This document shows, in pieces, positions 33,101-44,551 of a stretch of 64,000 nt of DNA. How positions within the stretch are numbered: position 1 is the first letter of the stretch; the number at the start of each line of letters is the position of its first letter. The translations under genes and the position numbers were made by a program. The DNA is from Prototheca cutis (Eukaryota; Chlorophyta; Trebouxiophyceae; Chlorellales; Chlorellaceae): contig BCIH01000001.1 in NCBI GenBank assembly GCA_002897115.2, positions 1,758,267 through 1,822,266 on the forward strand, given 5' to 3'. The notes under the pieces were generated by a model that was given only the letters and a program-made list of their open reading frames with translations, had not been told where the DNA came from and did not search any database.

Positions 33101-34259
33101 TCCTCCAGCCCACCTCGTGCAGGACCCGCCCTCGCTGATGGTGTACATCCCGCCCACACTCGACACGCTCCAAGAGGATCTGACCACGCTTTTAGCCAAG
33201 ACAGCCGGTCTGCCCCGTGGCGTCGCCTCTGCGCCGCCAGATGGCGTGGCGGGCGATGGCGCAGCGGTGCCAGATGGCGGGACAGAGGGTCTGAGTACAG
33301 GGTCAGGTGGCAATGCACCGCGGGGACCGCCAACCCAGGAAGCCGCACCATGTATCGACACACGACAGGACGCTGCGGCCCCGGGTCTCGGCACGGCCGC
33401 GGCACTGCCGCCGCCACGGAGCGCTTCCTCGACGCCGGCTTCGTCGCAAGTGAGCGGCGGAAAGAAGCAGCCTGGCGGGGCCAAGTCCGCGCCACAGCAG
33501 TCCCAGCAGCAGCAAGAACAGAGCCGGTTTGGCCGCGGTTCAACTGGGTCCGAAGGGCCTGTTGCTGCCAAGGCGACGGGCCCAGCAGCAGCAGCAGCAG
33601 CAGCCCAGGGCACGCTCGCTGCCTCTCCCGCTGCCTCCCTCGGTGACCGGCCAGGCGAGCCCGCACGCGGTGGGGAGAGCACAATCATGTCTCCCAACAT
33701 GAAGGCCGCTGCAACCGCGATGATGGGCATGGCAGAGCGGGGCAGTTCTGGTGGCACAGCAGCAAGCATACGGCCGACCCGGCCATCGTCTGAGGGCCAA
33801 ATTGGACCCAATGGCAGGTCAAACAGTGCACCAATCGGCAGCCAATCAGAGGTTGGCAGACATCTGAAGAGAAAGGCCTCAGAGCAGCAACGATCGGACG
33901 CAGACAGCGACGACGACGATTTCCAGAACACGTGGGCGGCGGAAGGCGTGGCGCCTGGGCCAACGCTGAAGCGGCCGCACTGGCGGCCCGCCAATCGCGA
34001 TGAGGCTGGTGCAGCCGCAGGACCAAGCCGGGCCCGGCAGCCGCTCCCACCTGGACGGCCGCCGCCGCCGAGCAAGGTCTTCCGCAAGATGGTGGGGCTG
34101 CATCGCAGCACACGGGCGCGAGTCGAACGTGGAGAAGCCGCGGCCATGCTAGAGTTGCTGGCGCCAACGTGGGTGGGGTACAACCACCGCAAGCTCGACT
34201 TTGAAGCTCGGTACGAGGCGCGACTGCGAATTGCCGCTGCGGCGGAGGGCCAGCCGTGA
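30136..34259 (+). CDS. Large disordered protein of unknown function
   Basis: The firm part is one continuous frame of about 1,030 codons ending TGA at 34259; its first in-frame ATG is 31374 but the frame is open from about 31137, so upstream exons are likely. A short frame at 30136-30366 (MKFEPYEGAVLLELEF) and a frame after an acceptor at 30503-30504 may be those exons; the splicing is unresolved. Composition is heavily Ala/Pro/Gly/Ser with acidic and Gln runs (about 33500-33530, 33585-33605), typical of disorder. Two more ordered segments stand out: LEPRVKQLMDELGKLASAGNW near 32650-32710 and a C-terminal basic-aromatic piece (KVFRKMVGLHRSTRARVERG ... WVGYNHRKLDFEARYEARL). I do not recognise the family; a nuclear protein is a guess from KRK clusters. 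Confidence 0.6.
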
Positions 34260-34894
34260 GAGGACACTTGTTATCCGGTGGCTCGTCGTCACGCCCATTG
34301 CCATCACGCATCTGGTGCACATCCTCCTCGCCGCAACGCGGGCTTTTTGTGAGGGTCCCTTTCTTTACCTGAACGCCGTTGCCATGGCCAGTGGGGTCTT
34401 GCAACCTGTGCACATGGAAATGATGCTCATTCTCAACTTCTGACAATCCCAGCATGGCAAGATTCAAAAACGCCGGATCATGACAAGCTCCAACTGGCCC
34501 AGGCTGGGTGCTTAGAACCGAAAAAACGCTGTGAATGCCCCGTTCGCATACACCATTGTTGTTGGCGCGAGTCGACCAACCACCAGAGTCATGAATAGCA
34601 TGCAGATTAAGAACTGGGTTGTCAGTTGAGCGAAAAGTCACGGGGGGAGCCGGGTTCACAGAATCTCGACGGCGCAGCAAGGAGATCAGCTGCGTGTGTT
34701 TGTGTGCAAAAGAGGGTTTCTATCAAGGGCAAGACAGGGGTGCTGCATGGGAATGCACCAGATGGCCAGCTGTAAATAACGAGTCTCCTGGTCAACATGG
34801 CCTAAAGCCTCGCTTTCTATTTTCATTCCCAACACAGTGCAACTGGCTTGCGGCGTCGGGGCACCGTCTGGCTGCGATGAAGGTCACCGTGGAT
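34260..34894. other. Intergenic between convergent genes
   Basis: 3' flanks of the disordered-protein gene (+) and the ABC transporter gene (-). Nothing else supported. Confidence 0.45.
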
Positions 34895-37800
34895 TCATTT
34901 CCTTGACCCCACCGTGGAATGGGGCGATTGGAGCTCCTGCACCTGCCAGCTGCCTTGTCCATCCAGCGTGAGAAGTGCATCGTGCACGGATCTCAGCGCC
35001 GGCGTGTCTTGTCCCACACTCAGGTAGGCGACTCCTGCAGCGGCCAGCGCAGAGTGCAGCGCCACGGCGGCCTCCGGGCTCAGGGCGGCAGTGGGTTCGT
35101 CCATGATGGCGAGGTCGGGCGCCGACAACAGCAGGCGAGCAAAACCCAGACGCTGCTGCTCGCCGGGAGACAGACCGACGGGCGCGGGGCCGTCCAGTCC
35201 GCCCGCACGGGCAAGCAGGTGCGCCAGGCCTGCCGTGCTCAGAGCGGCGGCTGCAGCAGCACCATTTGGCCGCGGGCCGACCGCAGGATAGACAAGGGCA
35301 TGCCACAGTCGCGACCCCGGTGCGGTCACGGCACGTTGCGGCAGCCAGGCCACGCGTGCGCCGGGGTCAAACGCCACAGTGCCCCGGGCTACAGGGGCCA
35401 GGTCCGCTAGTGCCACCAGCAGCGTCGATTTGCCTGCGCCGTTGGGGCCGGCCACGAGTACCCGACATCCGCGTGTAAGGCAGAGGTTCAAGTTCCGCAC
35501 TGCCCACCGCCCGTCCCCGGTCGGCACACACAGGTCCTGGATGTCTAGCAGGGTTGGAGGTGATGCAACTGGCCGAGGAACTGAAGGCGCAGTGACTTGG
35601 ATGGGCTCGGTGCCAAAGCCAGTGCCGGGTATCCCGGTCCTCCTTTCCAACCCAAGCACTGCACTGAGCTCGGCCCAACTTGCATCAGTCAGGAGCGTGG
35701 CAGGGTAGCACCTCGTCCCTGTGAGGGCGCATATGTGAGGTGAAAGCCGTCATCCGAGGGGAGATTTCGTGTGCTACCCTTGGGTCACATGTGCGCCTGC
35801 CGCCCAATGAGAGCGCAATTGCCATACACGTTCAGCGCAGTAGGATGCCATCCCCCGCAAACCCTCTAGACTTCCCAGCATAACCATACCCCTACCGAGT
35901 GTCGGGTGGCAGAGCAAGGGGCAGGCGATGCCCGGCAGGACGGCATAGCCCAGCAGCTTCCTCGCAGCTTCCACCTCCGTCCACACCCCCCGATGCCTCA
36001 CCCCGTGGAGCGACCCGCCTGTGGCGGGGTCCACGGCATCAGCCCAGCAGCCCCGGGCTCGGAGCATGGCACACACGCCGTGTGACCAGGAGAGCAGTCG
36101 GGCCAGTGCCGCGTCCAGCTCGGAGTCCGCATGAGCTTGGCTGCCCAGCGGCTGCACTGTGAAACATGCCAGCAGTGGCCGGCGTGTCGGCGCATCCACA
36201 AAAACGGCCAGAGCTGATGCATGCAGGTTTGAACCGGGGGAAAGCAGGTGCACCGACAGCTCTGGTGTGGAAGGCTCAGGCTCGCCTGGCTGTCTGGTGG
36301 TTTGCTCTGCCAGTGGGGCATAGGGCGCTGGGGGATACAGGGTCTTGGGATGAAGCACGACATCCCTGTCCTCCCCCGTCGAGTTTGGTCTTTCGACGGT
36401 TTGACCCCGGCCTTGCATCTGGACGTCAATGCTGGCACTCGCACCGGTAACGCCAAGCTCCTCCATGAGCTCGCCCACACGGGCCAGCAACCCTGCCATT
36501 GTTTATGACGAGCTGACATCGATTGGATCTATGTTTTGGCAAACATTTTCAAGAGACGAGAGCCTTGGAGCATCATGTGCCAGTGCCATTCTACCCCACG
36601 GTCGGTCAGTGCCTCCCAGGCCCTGCCCACACCCAGCCTCAAACAACTTTTGACCTTTCCAAGCCAATCCAGTGGCCCACCCACCCGTCACCTACCTGGA
36701 AAGCGTGAATATTGCGCCAGCTTGTCCACGAGCTCAGTAAAGCTGTAGACAAGTGCCATGACGGAAAACGCGGCATTGGACACGAATTGTGCTGTCGCGC
36801 CGCCGCTTGCCGCGGGCCCAGCGCCTGAGAAAACCACCACGGCGACGGCGGTGTAGGTCAGCAGCGCACCACCATAGTCAATGCCCTTGACCGCCAGCTG
36901 CTGCGCAGCTTCCCGCGGCACCACGGCAGCCTGGCAGCGCAGCGCCGTCCGTGCCGAGGCCGCCAGTGCGGCCGCTTCAGCCTCGTAACAGGCCTGCCCA
37001 TGCCCGGGGGTGCCCCGCCCCGCCAGCGCGACGTCGGCGGATCGCGCCCGCAGCCGCGCATGCGCCGTGCGCAGCAGGCCTTCTGCGCTCTCTTGAGTGT
37101 ACACTGCCCGTGCCAGCGGGACTGTCACCGCCCTGCGGGGATGCAGGTTGAACGAGGCAGATGTTTGAAAGAAATTCCCCCAAATACCCAAAAATCCTCC
37201 CTTCTTCCCTCAGATGGTCGTGCCAATAGAGAAAAAAGAAAAGTGGAATCCACAAGAAAACCCCTTCCGAAACCAGGTACCATTGGATGACCACGGCGCA
37301 GATGACGAATCCCACGACTACAAGCAGCCCTCGCCAGCCCAGGTACCGCGCGGTCTTCGCGGAGAAGAGCGCCATGCGAAAGGGCACGCTGACTGCGACC
37401 CTGGCAACGCCCGCGGCGTCATCGGTCAGCGTCCGTACATCCTGCGCGGTTCGCTGATCTGGGTTGTCTGCCTGCAGCGCCCGGAACCGGCCGTTTGTAC
37501 AATAGGCAGCCTGCAGGCGGGCCGTGAGCCGGTGGCGCCAGGCCAGGGCCAGCTGCCGCTCCAACCACGTTCCCAGCGAGGAAAGCGTGGCGCAGGCCGC
37601 ATACAGTAGCGAGGACCAGAGGGTGACGCGCAGAAACGCGCTGCGCCGGCCATCCACGAGAATGCTGTAGTACTGGCCCGCCACCGTGCCCACTGCCGAA
37701 TGAGAAGGCACAGAGAGAGGGATAGTTCTTTTGCATGGCTGGAAGGAATCAGGGATGGAACAGGCCAGACTGTAGCACGACATGATCAGGCCCTGCCGTC

Positions 37801-38199
37801 AGTCCCTGCCATCGATCCTAACGCCCACCCTGTGCAACGATGAGAGCCTCAGCGATGGACAAGACGCCCAGGAGAAGAACCTTCCAGGGTCTCAAGACCC
37901 CAGCCACCAGCAGCAGGCGGCGCCACAGGTGTAGCCCTTGGGTTGCACAAACGGGGCCGAGCTTGGCTTCTCCTCCATTTTGAAGGACTTTCATGCACAT
38001 CTCCTGTGTGGGTGCACCGGTGATGTAACCACACCGTCGGTGCTTGTCCACCACAAGGACCCCAACCAGCACCAGATCTGATTCCCCACCCGGACTTTCC
38101 CCCCCAGGCACAATTGAGTGCAAATTTCCACAAGAGGTCCCCCGCGCTGCCCACCTCATTCTTGGGCAGAAGAGGAGACAAGAGTCCATCCGATGCCAT
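34895..38199 (-). CDS. ABCD4: ABCD4-like cobalamin transporter with internal MMADHC (CblD) domain
   Basis: Six exons (38199-38155, 38003-37829, 37692-37281, 37132-36696, 36492-35863, 35718-34895) splice in phase to 840 residues. The N terminus (GLLSPLLPK) has a dileucine-like sorting signal. Residues 16 to about 370 are an ABCD membrane domain of ABCD4 type: VAQVGTVAGQYYSIL, DNPDQRTAQDV, FVSNAAFSVMALVYSFTELVD, RVGELMEEL. After a Pro/Ser-rich linker, about 432-587 match the C-terminal domain of MMADHC: RARGCWADAVDPATG (501-515), KLLGYAV, a Cys (547) at the place of the CC pair, HPTLGRGMVMLGSLEGT, then a closing helix. The ATPase domain has GPNGAGKS (657-664), LSPGEQQ (749-755), DEP (773-775), and Gln803 where the switch His is expected (SVGQD). 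Human ABCD4 exports cobalamin from lysosomes and MMADHC handles it in the cytosol; a coupled function is inference. Confidence 0.85.
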
Positions 38200-39208
38200 C
38201 ACAGAATAGACTCGGCAATGGATGAGGGTTAAATCAGAGACAGAAGGTCTCTCGGTGCACCTGAGGCGCGGTGAGCTCTAGCCGTGCGACCCAGCGACCC
38301 ACATGACAATTGAAAAGCGGGGCAGAGTCGTGAAGTCTACATGATCACACGGATCCATTTTAAATCATTGATGTGCAAATGCAGCTCTTGAATGGCACAG
38401 CATTCTCAGGGACACCTGGATTGGGGGGTGTGTCGGGCGGGCCCCTCTCATGCGGTGGATCGGATCACACGTCGAGCGTCAGCAGGCTCTGTACAGTACC
38501 GGCAGAAAAATGAACCCCTTTTTGAGATTCGTCAGAAGACTCTCACCTGCACAGCAAGGGCATGTTTTTCAAACAAGATGCCTGTTGGACTGCATTCCCT
38601 GGCCGCGTCGCTCAGGTGATTGGGCTGGGTTCCTTCTTGGCAGCAGGACAGGTCGTGCCCAACCCACGCCCCTATCGCAGGGAGCAGACGCCTGAGGTGG
38701 TGTGCCACGGGCTGCTGCGCTGCACCAACGCAGAGTGCCCCCCCCGAACGGCGAGCATCGTCTCTGGAACAGAGACTTGATGGCGTGTCTGAACACGAGG
38801 CACATCGTGCAGAGCCTGCGGAAGACCGGCAGGCGGCCTCAGCACTTCCAGCGCCCAGCGCCGCAGTGCTGATGAACATCCATCCATCCATCATGGGGGG
38901 TTATAGCCTTCCAACTGGGGTCCGGAACCCCCGGGGCTCCTTCCCTCCCTGGAAAGGAAAAAAGCAGCCCCGGAGGTGGTCCATCATTGAGGTGGTCCAC
39001 CTTCCTATTGCCCTGCAGAGTGAAAATTTTCGGCCATCAGTGATGCCCAGCAACCCCCGGAGTGATCTGATGCTGTGCTGGCTGAGCTGGTTGCATTATT
39101 TTGCCCTGCATGGTACAACATGGCAGCGGACTCTGGCGTGGCCTTTCGAATCACTTGTGCAGAACAAGCAATTTCGCGGAGATAGATATAAAGAGATAGG
39201 GCCTGAGG
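38200..39208. other. Divergent promoter region
   Basis: About 1 kb between the 5' ends of the ABCD4-like gene (-) and the E2 gene (+). Small open frames here show no family motif. Would hold the promoters of both genes. Confidence 0.4.
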
Positions 39209-40581
39209 ATGTCGCTGCCAAAGTCGTGCGTCGTCCGACTGCAGAAGGAGTACAAGTCCTTGACACGGGTACGGCCTTGGGGCCAGGTTGTTCACACCAG
39301 ATACCCGTGATCGTTCCATGTCTCATATGTCATGCACGTTGATGTCTTGTTTTAGGACCCGGTGCCATGCGTCGAGGCGCATCCGTCGCCCAACAACCTG
39401 CTGGTGAGGCCTGGAGCATGGGTAGAGGGTTCTATGCGGGGTCCTGGCATATCCCGCAGACTACACTGCAGGAAGCGATGCGCGTGCCGAGCAACTCTCA
39501 CTGTGACTGAATTTCAGAAGCCTTTCCCAACGACGGCACGTTGCTCCCCTTGCGCAGGAGTGGCATTTTGTGCTGGAAGGTCGCGATGAGTTCAGTGGTG
39601 GGGTCTACCATGGCAAGGTGACGTTCCCTGCTGCCTATCCCTTCAAGCCACCTTCCATCATCATGCTGACTCCAAACGGCAGGTGAGGAGGTGGTTATTG
39701 TGTGGCAGGGGCCATGCTTATGCCTATTGGCTCTTCCATGATTTCCACACACGCCACTGCCCACTGCCATGCACTGCAGGTTTGCCACCAACACGAAGAT
39801 CTGCATGAGCATGGTGAGGCTGTAGTGGTTGGAAAGGACAGGCAGATGCGACGGCAACAATGCCGTGCAAGGCTGGGCTTGGAAAAGCTGTTTTGGCATG
39901 GCTGAGAGTCGGTGTAAGCTCTTTCTTTCTGCGGCATGATGATCCTGCGCCGTCCATTTCGAGTCAATCTCACCACCGCCGGCGAATCACAGCATGCCAC
40001 TGAGGAGGACCCCCCCTTTTGCATACTGCCTGCAGACGGACTTTCACCCCGAGAGTTGGAACCCCATGTGGTCCGTGGGCACCATCCTGAACGGACTGCT
40101 GTCTTTCATGTACGACACCGCCAACAGCACGGGCGTGGTAACGAGCACGCCGCAAGAAAAAGCGATGTTTGCCGCCCAATCGCTGGCCTTTAATGTGCGC
40201 AACCCCATGTTCCGGAGGCTCTTCCCGGACTGGGTAACGCGGCACGAGGAGGCCTTGCGGCGGGGCCCAGAACCGGCCGTACTGGCCGCAGGGAACGGCG
40301 CTGAAATGGGGACTGGCCCTGTGAATGTCGGGCCGCAGCCGGGGCACGGTGCTCATGGCACGCCGACGCCGCGGCCGGGCACGCAACCGGCGCCCGGTGT
40401 GAGTGAAGGGCCCGCTGCCACCGCTAGAGGACCACAGGGTGGCACGCAACAACCGGTGCCGGCCCGGAGGCCACGGCCGCTGGCGTTCTATTCAGCGGCG
40501 GCGATGGTGGGTGTCATGGGTGTTGCCCTGGCATACCTCTGGTGGCAGCAAGCACTGCAGCAACAGTCGGGAAAGCAATGA
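39209..40581 (+). CDS. UBE2J: ER tail-anchored ubiquitin-conjugating enzyme, UBE2J type
   Basis: Five exons, 39209-39268, 39356-39403, 39558-39682, 39780-39813 and 40036-40581, in phase, 270 residues. Conserved E2 features: CVVRLQKEYKSL, VEAHPSPNNLLEWHFVLEG, FSGGVYHGKVTFPAAYPFKPPS, MLTPNGRF, the active-site Cys86 in TKICMSM followed directly by TDFHPESWNP (the UBC6/UBE2J signature), and WSVGTILNGLLSFM. The C-terminal half has a Pro/Gly/Thr-rich linker and one hydrophobic anchor (FYSAAAMVGVMGVALAYLWW) near the end, as in plant UBC32-34 and human UBE2J. Such enzymes work at the ER surface in ER-associated degradation. Exon 4 is only 34 nt and carries the catalytic Cys. Confidence 0.95.
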
Positions 40582-41145
40582 TGCAGGACTGGAGGGATTC
40601 TTTGTCCCTGTGATCGCGCTGTTATTCATAAGAGGGGTTGGGCTGGGGATTGGTCACCGCCACCGCGATGCGGGCGCAGGACGAGAGAGGGGACCTTGTC
40701 TTTGGCCACACTCCCGCTCCAAAGTGCTCACTGGGTGTCATTTATGTTCTACTACATCAGGATTACCACAGTTGGTATCGATGCGGTGGGTGATTGCGCG
40801 CCAATGGATGCCGGGATCGGCACAGGCGGTCAATAGGGAACCGGCACCCAGCGATATTTCCCCGGCGCCGATGGCGGGAACAAGGTGCACTTGAAACCCG
40901 ATCGACGGGCATGGCTTGCTTGGTCGGGCACACATTGCAGTGTTTGTATTTTATGCCACATGGGTATTGCATAGACATCGACAGTTGTGGCCCTTGACGC
41001 GATCTGTCGCGGTCCAGGAGGGGTGTGATCACCAGCGCCGTTCGGGGAGCACCCACGGGCAGCGGGCGGTTCTGGCAGGACCAGGCAGCGGCGCCGCTTG
41101 CCCACAAGGAGGACTGACCTGGGCGTGTGGCCAGCGCTGCTCGAC
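40582..41145. other. Intergenic
   Basis: Between the E2 stop and the CCT3 start; no feature recognised apart from the presumed CCT3 promoter. Confidence 0.45.
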
Positions 41146-43684
41146 ATGATGCAGGCTCCGGTCACGGTGCTGCAGACCAACACCCGTCGGGACACCGGCA
41201 AGAAGGCGCAGTATGGAAACATCCTGGCAGCCAAGGTGCGTGTGGAAAGGCTGATCCCGGTTGGGTGCTTATTTTACGAGGAGGGCACGTGCATCATGCC
41301 CAAACCGAAGCTGTTGGGCGCATGCAAGGCGGCTTTTTGCTTTTGGGGGGGTAGTGGTGGTGTGTGTGTGGGGGGGGCCCAACGGCGGCGTTGCCCGCTG
41401 GTATATGCACTCCCCATCTCTGGGCCATGAGAAGGAGGGTGGCACAGCGGCAGCAGTACTTGCTTCCTGCAATGCTGAAAGTGTTTCGACTGGATCCATG
41501 CAGCAAGCGACGAGCTTGCACCCACTGCTGACCGAGAACCTTGCACCTACCGACAATCACACATGTAGGCGGTGGCGGACATTGTGCGGACGACGCTGGG
41601 ACCTCGGGCAATGCTGAAGATGCTGCTGGATGCCAACGGCAGCATCGTGCTGACGAACGACGGCAACGCCATTCTGCGTGAGGTTGACGTTGGCCACCCG
41701 GCGGCCAAGTCCATCATCGAGCTCAGTCGGACACAGGACGAAGCCGTCGGCGATGGCACGACCTCTGTCATCATCCTAGCAGGCGAGATGCTGGCAGGTG
41801 CAGAGCCGCTGCTGGCCCGGGGCCTGCACCCGACGCTGATCATCTCCGCCTACCTCAAGGCCCTGGAAGACGGGCTGGAACTGGCGCGGGAGTGCTCGTT
41901 CTCCGTCGACGTCAACGACCGCAAGGCCATGCTTCGCATCATCAACTCGTGCATCGGAACAAAGTTCACCCACCGCCTGGGCGATCTCGTCGCGGTGCGT
42001 GACTGAAGATATGTATTTGGGGCCCTGATCCCAGCAATGATGATGATGACGACGACGACGACGAATAATCCTGTGATGACAACTATCTAGACCCACATGG
42101 TCATCGCCAACTGGCCCACTCCATGCCTGCTGATCACAGTTCCAATTTCAATCACCAGCCGCGCTTTGGCCCAAACAATCATATTCGCAGTGCCTGGCGC
42201 TGGATGCGGTGCAGACGATTGCCATGCCCGTGGAGGGAGGCCAGCCGGAGATTGACGTGAAGAAGTGGGCCAAGGTAAGCTCTCGGAGCTGTTTATTTGG
42301 GGCTTTTCTTCCTTCTCAATGAAAGATTGTTGTTGGGCCCTCTTTTATCGCTCACCGCCTCTCTTCACACACACACGCACGCACACGTGCATGCACGCAC
42401 GCACAAATATGCCCATCCCCAAACACCCTCACGCACACACACTCTCGCACCTCTTTATATACGAAGGTGGAGAAGATCCCTGGTGGTGCCCTGGAGGACT
42501 CGGAGGTGCTGCGGGGCGTGATGTTCGAAAAGGATGTCGTCGTGCCCGGGCGTATGCGCCGGCGCATCGTCAACCCCCGCATCCTGCTCCTGGACTGCCC
42601 GCTCGAGTACAAAAAGGGCGAAAACCAGACCAACGTGGAGCTTGCCCGTGAGGAAGACTGGTACGTGACGTATTGGCTGGATGGATTCCCCCCAGGAACA
42701 CTGGGGTTCCTGGAAACCCCCTTGCGTATGGCAGGATGGTGTGATAGTAGACTGTCGAAACAGATCCGTCAACCCTCTCTCCCAACAACCTCCTGCAGGG
42801 CGGCACTGCTGAAGCTGGAGGAGGATTGGGTGGCATCGACGTGCGAGCAGATTGCGGCGCTCAAGCCTGACCTCGTGGTTACGGAGAAAGGTTTGTCCGA
42901 CTTGGCCGCGCACTACCTGATGAAGTCTGGCATCTCGGCCATCCGACGGCTGCGCAAGACGGACAACAACCGCATCGCTCGTGCAACGGGCGCGACGATC
43001 GTGTCGCGGCCCGAGGAGGCCACGGAGCGCGACATCGGCACGGGGGCAGGACTGTTTGAGGTGAAGAAAATCGGCGACGAGTTTTGGACGTACATCGTCG
43101 ACTGCACCGAGCCCAAGGCCTGCAGCATCGTGCTGCGCGGCGCGTCTCGCGATGTACTGAACGAGGTGGAGCGCAACCTGGCAGACGCGATGGGCGTCGC
43201 GCGCAACGTGCTGCTCGACCCTCGGCTCGTCCCCGGCGGCGGCGCGGTGGAGATGGCGGTGTCCCACGGCCTCGCTGCACGGTCGACCGCGGGCGGCATC
43301 CGCGGCGAGCAGCAGGCAGCGTACCGCGCCGTTGGGACGGCGATGGAGGTGATCCCCCGGACGCTGACGGCCAACTGCGGGGCCAACGTGATCCGCACAC
43401 TGAGCGCACTGCGTGCCGCGCACGCCGAGGGCCGCCACGACGCCGGCATCGATGGCGACAGCGGCAATGTGGCCGACATGCGTGAGCGTGGCGTGTGGGA
43501 GCCCCTGGAAGTCAAGGCCCAGACGTACAAGACCGCCGTCGAAGCCGCGACCCTGCTCCTCCGCATCGACGACATCGTCAGCGGGCTCAAGAAGCGCGAC
43601 CGCGGTGCCGGCGGCGCAGGGGGCGCCAAGCCGCAGGTCGATACAGGAGACAACGTCGATTCCGAGCATATGCTCGCGGAATGA
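41146..43684 (+). CDS. CCT3: T-complex chaperonin subunit gamma (CCT3)
   Basis: Five exons, 41146-41235, 41569-41994, 42191-42274, 42467-42660 and 42799-43684, in phase, 559 residues, the usual length. The sequence follows CCT gamma throughout: MMQAPVTVLQTNTRRDTGKK, TLGPRAMLKMLLD, LTNDGNAILREVDVGHPAAK, the ATP site GDGTTSVIILAGEML, KVEKIPGGALEDSEVLRGV, LEYKKGENQTNVE, KTDNNRIARATGA, LLDPRLVPGGGAVEMAV and LLLRIDDIVSGLKK. CCT3 is one of eight subunits of the cytosolic TRiC ring that folds actin and tubulin. CCT4 lies in the same window about 17 kb away. The gene ends 46 bases before the poly-C tract and large gap. Confidence 0.97.
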
Positions 43685-43727
43685 ATGAATGAATGCTTGA
43701 TGGATGGTTCTGTTGCTGCTTCACACC

Positions 43728-43729
<2 letters not shown>

Positions 43730-43793
<64 letters not shown>

Positions 43794-44473
43794 NNNNNNN
43801 NNNNNNNNNNNNNNNNNNNNNNNNNNNNNNNNNNNNNNNNNNNNNNNNNNNNNNNNNNNNNNNNNNNNNNNNNNNNNNNNNNNNNNNNNNNNNNNNNNNN
43901 NNNNNNNNNNNNNNNNNNNNNNNNNNNNNNNNNNNNNNNNNNNNNNNNNNNNNNNNNNNNNNNNNNNNNNNNNNNNNNNNNNNNNNNNNNNNNNNNNNNN
44001 NNNNNNNNNNNNNNNNNNNNNNNNNNNNNNNNNNNNNNNNNNNNNNNNNNNNNNNNNNNNNNNNNNNNNNNNNNNNNNNNNNNNNNNNNNNNNNNNNNNN
44101 NNNNNNNNNNNNNNNNNNNNNNNNNNNNNNNNNNNNNNNNNNNNNNNNNNNNNNNNNNNNNNNNNNNNNNNNNNNNNNNNNNNNNNNNNNNNNNNNNNNN
44201 NNNNNNNNNNNNNNNNNNNNNNNNNNNNNNNNNNNNNNNNNNNNNNNNNNNNNNNNNNNNNNNNNNNNNNNNNNNNNNNNNNNNNNNNNNNNNNNNNNNN
44301 NNNNNNNNNNNNNNNNNNNNNNNNNNNNNNNNNNNNNNNNNNNNNNNNNNNNNNNNNNNNNNNNNNNNNNNNNNNNNNNNNNNNNNNNNNNNNNNNNNNN
44401 NNNNNNNNNNNNNNNNNNNNNNNNNNNNNNNNNNNNNNNNNNNNNNNNNNNNNNNCCCCCCCCCCCCCCCCCC
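43730..44473. repeat. Poly-C tract enclosing a 662-base gap
   Basis: Pure C from about 43730 to 43793 and again from 44456 to 44473, with undetermined bases 43794-44455 between. The gap swallows the 3' part of the prohibitin gene on the minus strand. Long proline or glycine open frames through this tract are artefacts. Confidence 0.92.
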
Positions 44474-44551
44474 GGCCCAACCCCCATCCAACCACAATCG
44501 CCAAACAAACAAAAAAAGCAAGCCACAATCCAGCAAACAGCTAGTGCGTAC

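Noticed and set aside
34895..38199. Reading the ABCD4-like and MMADHC-like parts as two overlapping neighbouring genes
   Set aside because: The membrane-domain end and MMADHC start share one exon, and the MMADHC end and ATPase start share another; phases match at every junction.
6237..40581. A ubiquitin/ERAD gene cluster (RNF121-like, HECT ligase, UBE2J)
   Set aside because: The genes are spread over 34 kb with unrelated genes between them and on mixed strands; chance is enough to explain it.
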